Part shown: positions 6,051 to 6,199 of the stretch, one piece after another
Layout of the letters: each line of letters opens with the position of its first letter
Numbering within the stretch: the first letter of the stretch is position 1
Source of the DNA: VRUE01 sp035698885
GTDB lineage: Bacteria > Actinomycetota > Thermoleophilia > Solirubrobacterales > 70-9
Assembly (NCBI GenBank): GCA_035698885.1
Contig: DASSBJ010000068.1
Location: 1 to 6,199 of the forward strand
Length of the DNA: 6,199 bases
Direction of reading: 5' to 3'
Notes under the pieces: generated by a model
What the model saw: only the letters and a program-made list of their open reading frames with translations
Databases searched by the model: none
What the model was told of the DNA's origin: nothing
Program-made: the position numbers and the translations under genes

Positions 6051-6199
6051 AGGGCTTCCTCCAGCGGCGCTGGGGCCGGCTCGCCCTCAACCCAGCTCGA
6101 CTCGCCGCTGGCGGAGATCTCGCGCTTCCAGATCGGCGCCTCCGCCTTGATCCTGTCGATCGCCTCGCGAGCGCCGGCGAAAGCTTCCCCGCGGTGAGG
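6047..6199 (-). CDS. moaE: Molybdopterin synthase catalytic (large) subunit MoaE, C-terminal part only
   Basis: Only the last 50 residues are in the window; roughly 100 N-terminal residues lie off the right edge. MoaE pairs with the sulfur carrier MoaD to put the dithiolene sulfurs onto cPMP, making molybdopterin. The fragment starts PHRGEAFAGAREAIDRIKAE and continues APIWKRE, then SWVEGEP. The arginine of HR and the two lysines (in DRIK and in IWKRE) have the same spacing (15 and 7 residues) as Arg104, Lys119 and Lys126 of E. coli MoaE, the functionally important positive residues. The tail ends in a Pro/Ala-rich GEPAPAPLEEAL. The TGA stop overlaps the moaC ATG. The frame was read by hand through to the window edge. 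Confidence 0.94.
   Translation of the reverse strand, partial: PHRGEAFAGAREAIDRIKAEAPIWKREISASGESSWVEGEPAPAPLEEAL
6057..6062 (-). promoter_or_regulatory. Ribosome binding site of moaC
   Basis: GGAGGA on the minus strand lies six bases before the moaC ATG at 6050 and inside the last moaE codons. It confirms the moaC start and fits coupled translation through the ATGA overlap. Confidence 0.75.

Overview
The window comes from a high-GC bacterium. Strong G/C third-position bias, frequent GTG starts and long antisense open frames suggest an actinobacterium. A deep-branching class such as Thermoleophilia is a guess from overall protein style and has not been tested. The region carries a respiratory molybdoenzyme cluster next to genes for its cofactor.

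Layout from left to right. Positions 1-805 (minus) hold the first 268 residues of narH, the iron-sulfur electron-transfer subunit of membrane-bound nitrate reductase; its C-terminal half lies off the left edge. Positions 802-4485 (minus) hold a complete narG, the molybdenum catalytic subunit. narG and narH overlap by four bases (GTGA), so they are surely one transcription unit running leftward, where narJ and narI would be expected outside the window. Positions 4486-4630 are a 145-bp divergent intergenic region with a small dyad and weak promoter-like elements. Positions 4631-5008 (plus) hold a small cupin-fold protein of unknown function. Positions 5009-5078 are a short convergent gap with two GC hairpins. 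Positions 5079-6199 (minus) hold a tightly packed molybdenum-cofactor operon, moaE (3' end only), moaC and mogA, running toward the cupin gene.

How the genes work together: MoaC makes cyclic pyranopterin monophosphate (cPMP), MoaE is the large subunit of the synthase that adds sulfur to give molybdopterin (MPT), and the MogA-type protein adenylylates MPT before molybdate insertion. The finished bis-MGD cofactor is needed by NarG, whose electrons arrive through NarH. All Fe-S and Mo ligands that can be checked in NarG and NarH are intact, as are the known catalytic residues of MoaC, MogA and MoaE, so these look like working genes. The NarG family also includes cytoplasm-facing nitrite oxidoreductases, so the direction of catalysis is inferred from context and not proven.

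No RNA genes, insertion sequences, CRISPR arrays or obviously foreign DNA were seen. No truly new system is evident. The least explained parts are the cupin gene divergent from narG, with its degenerate metal-binding motif, and the shared control region between the two.
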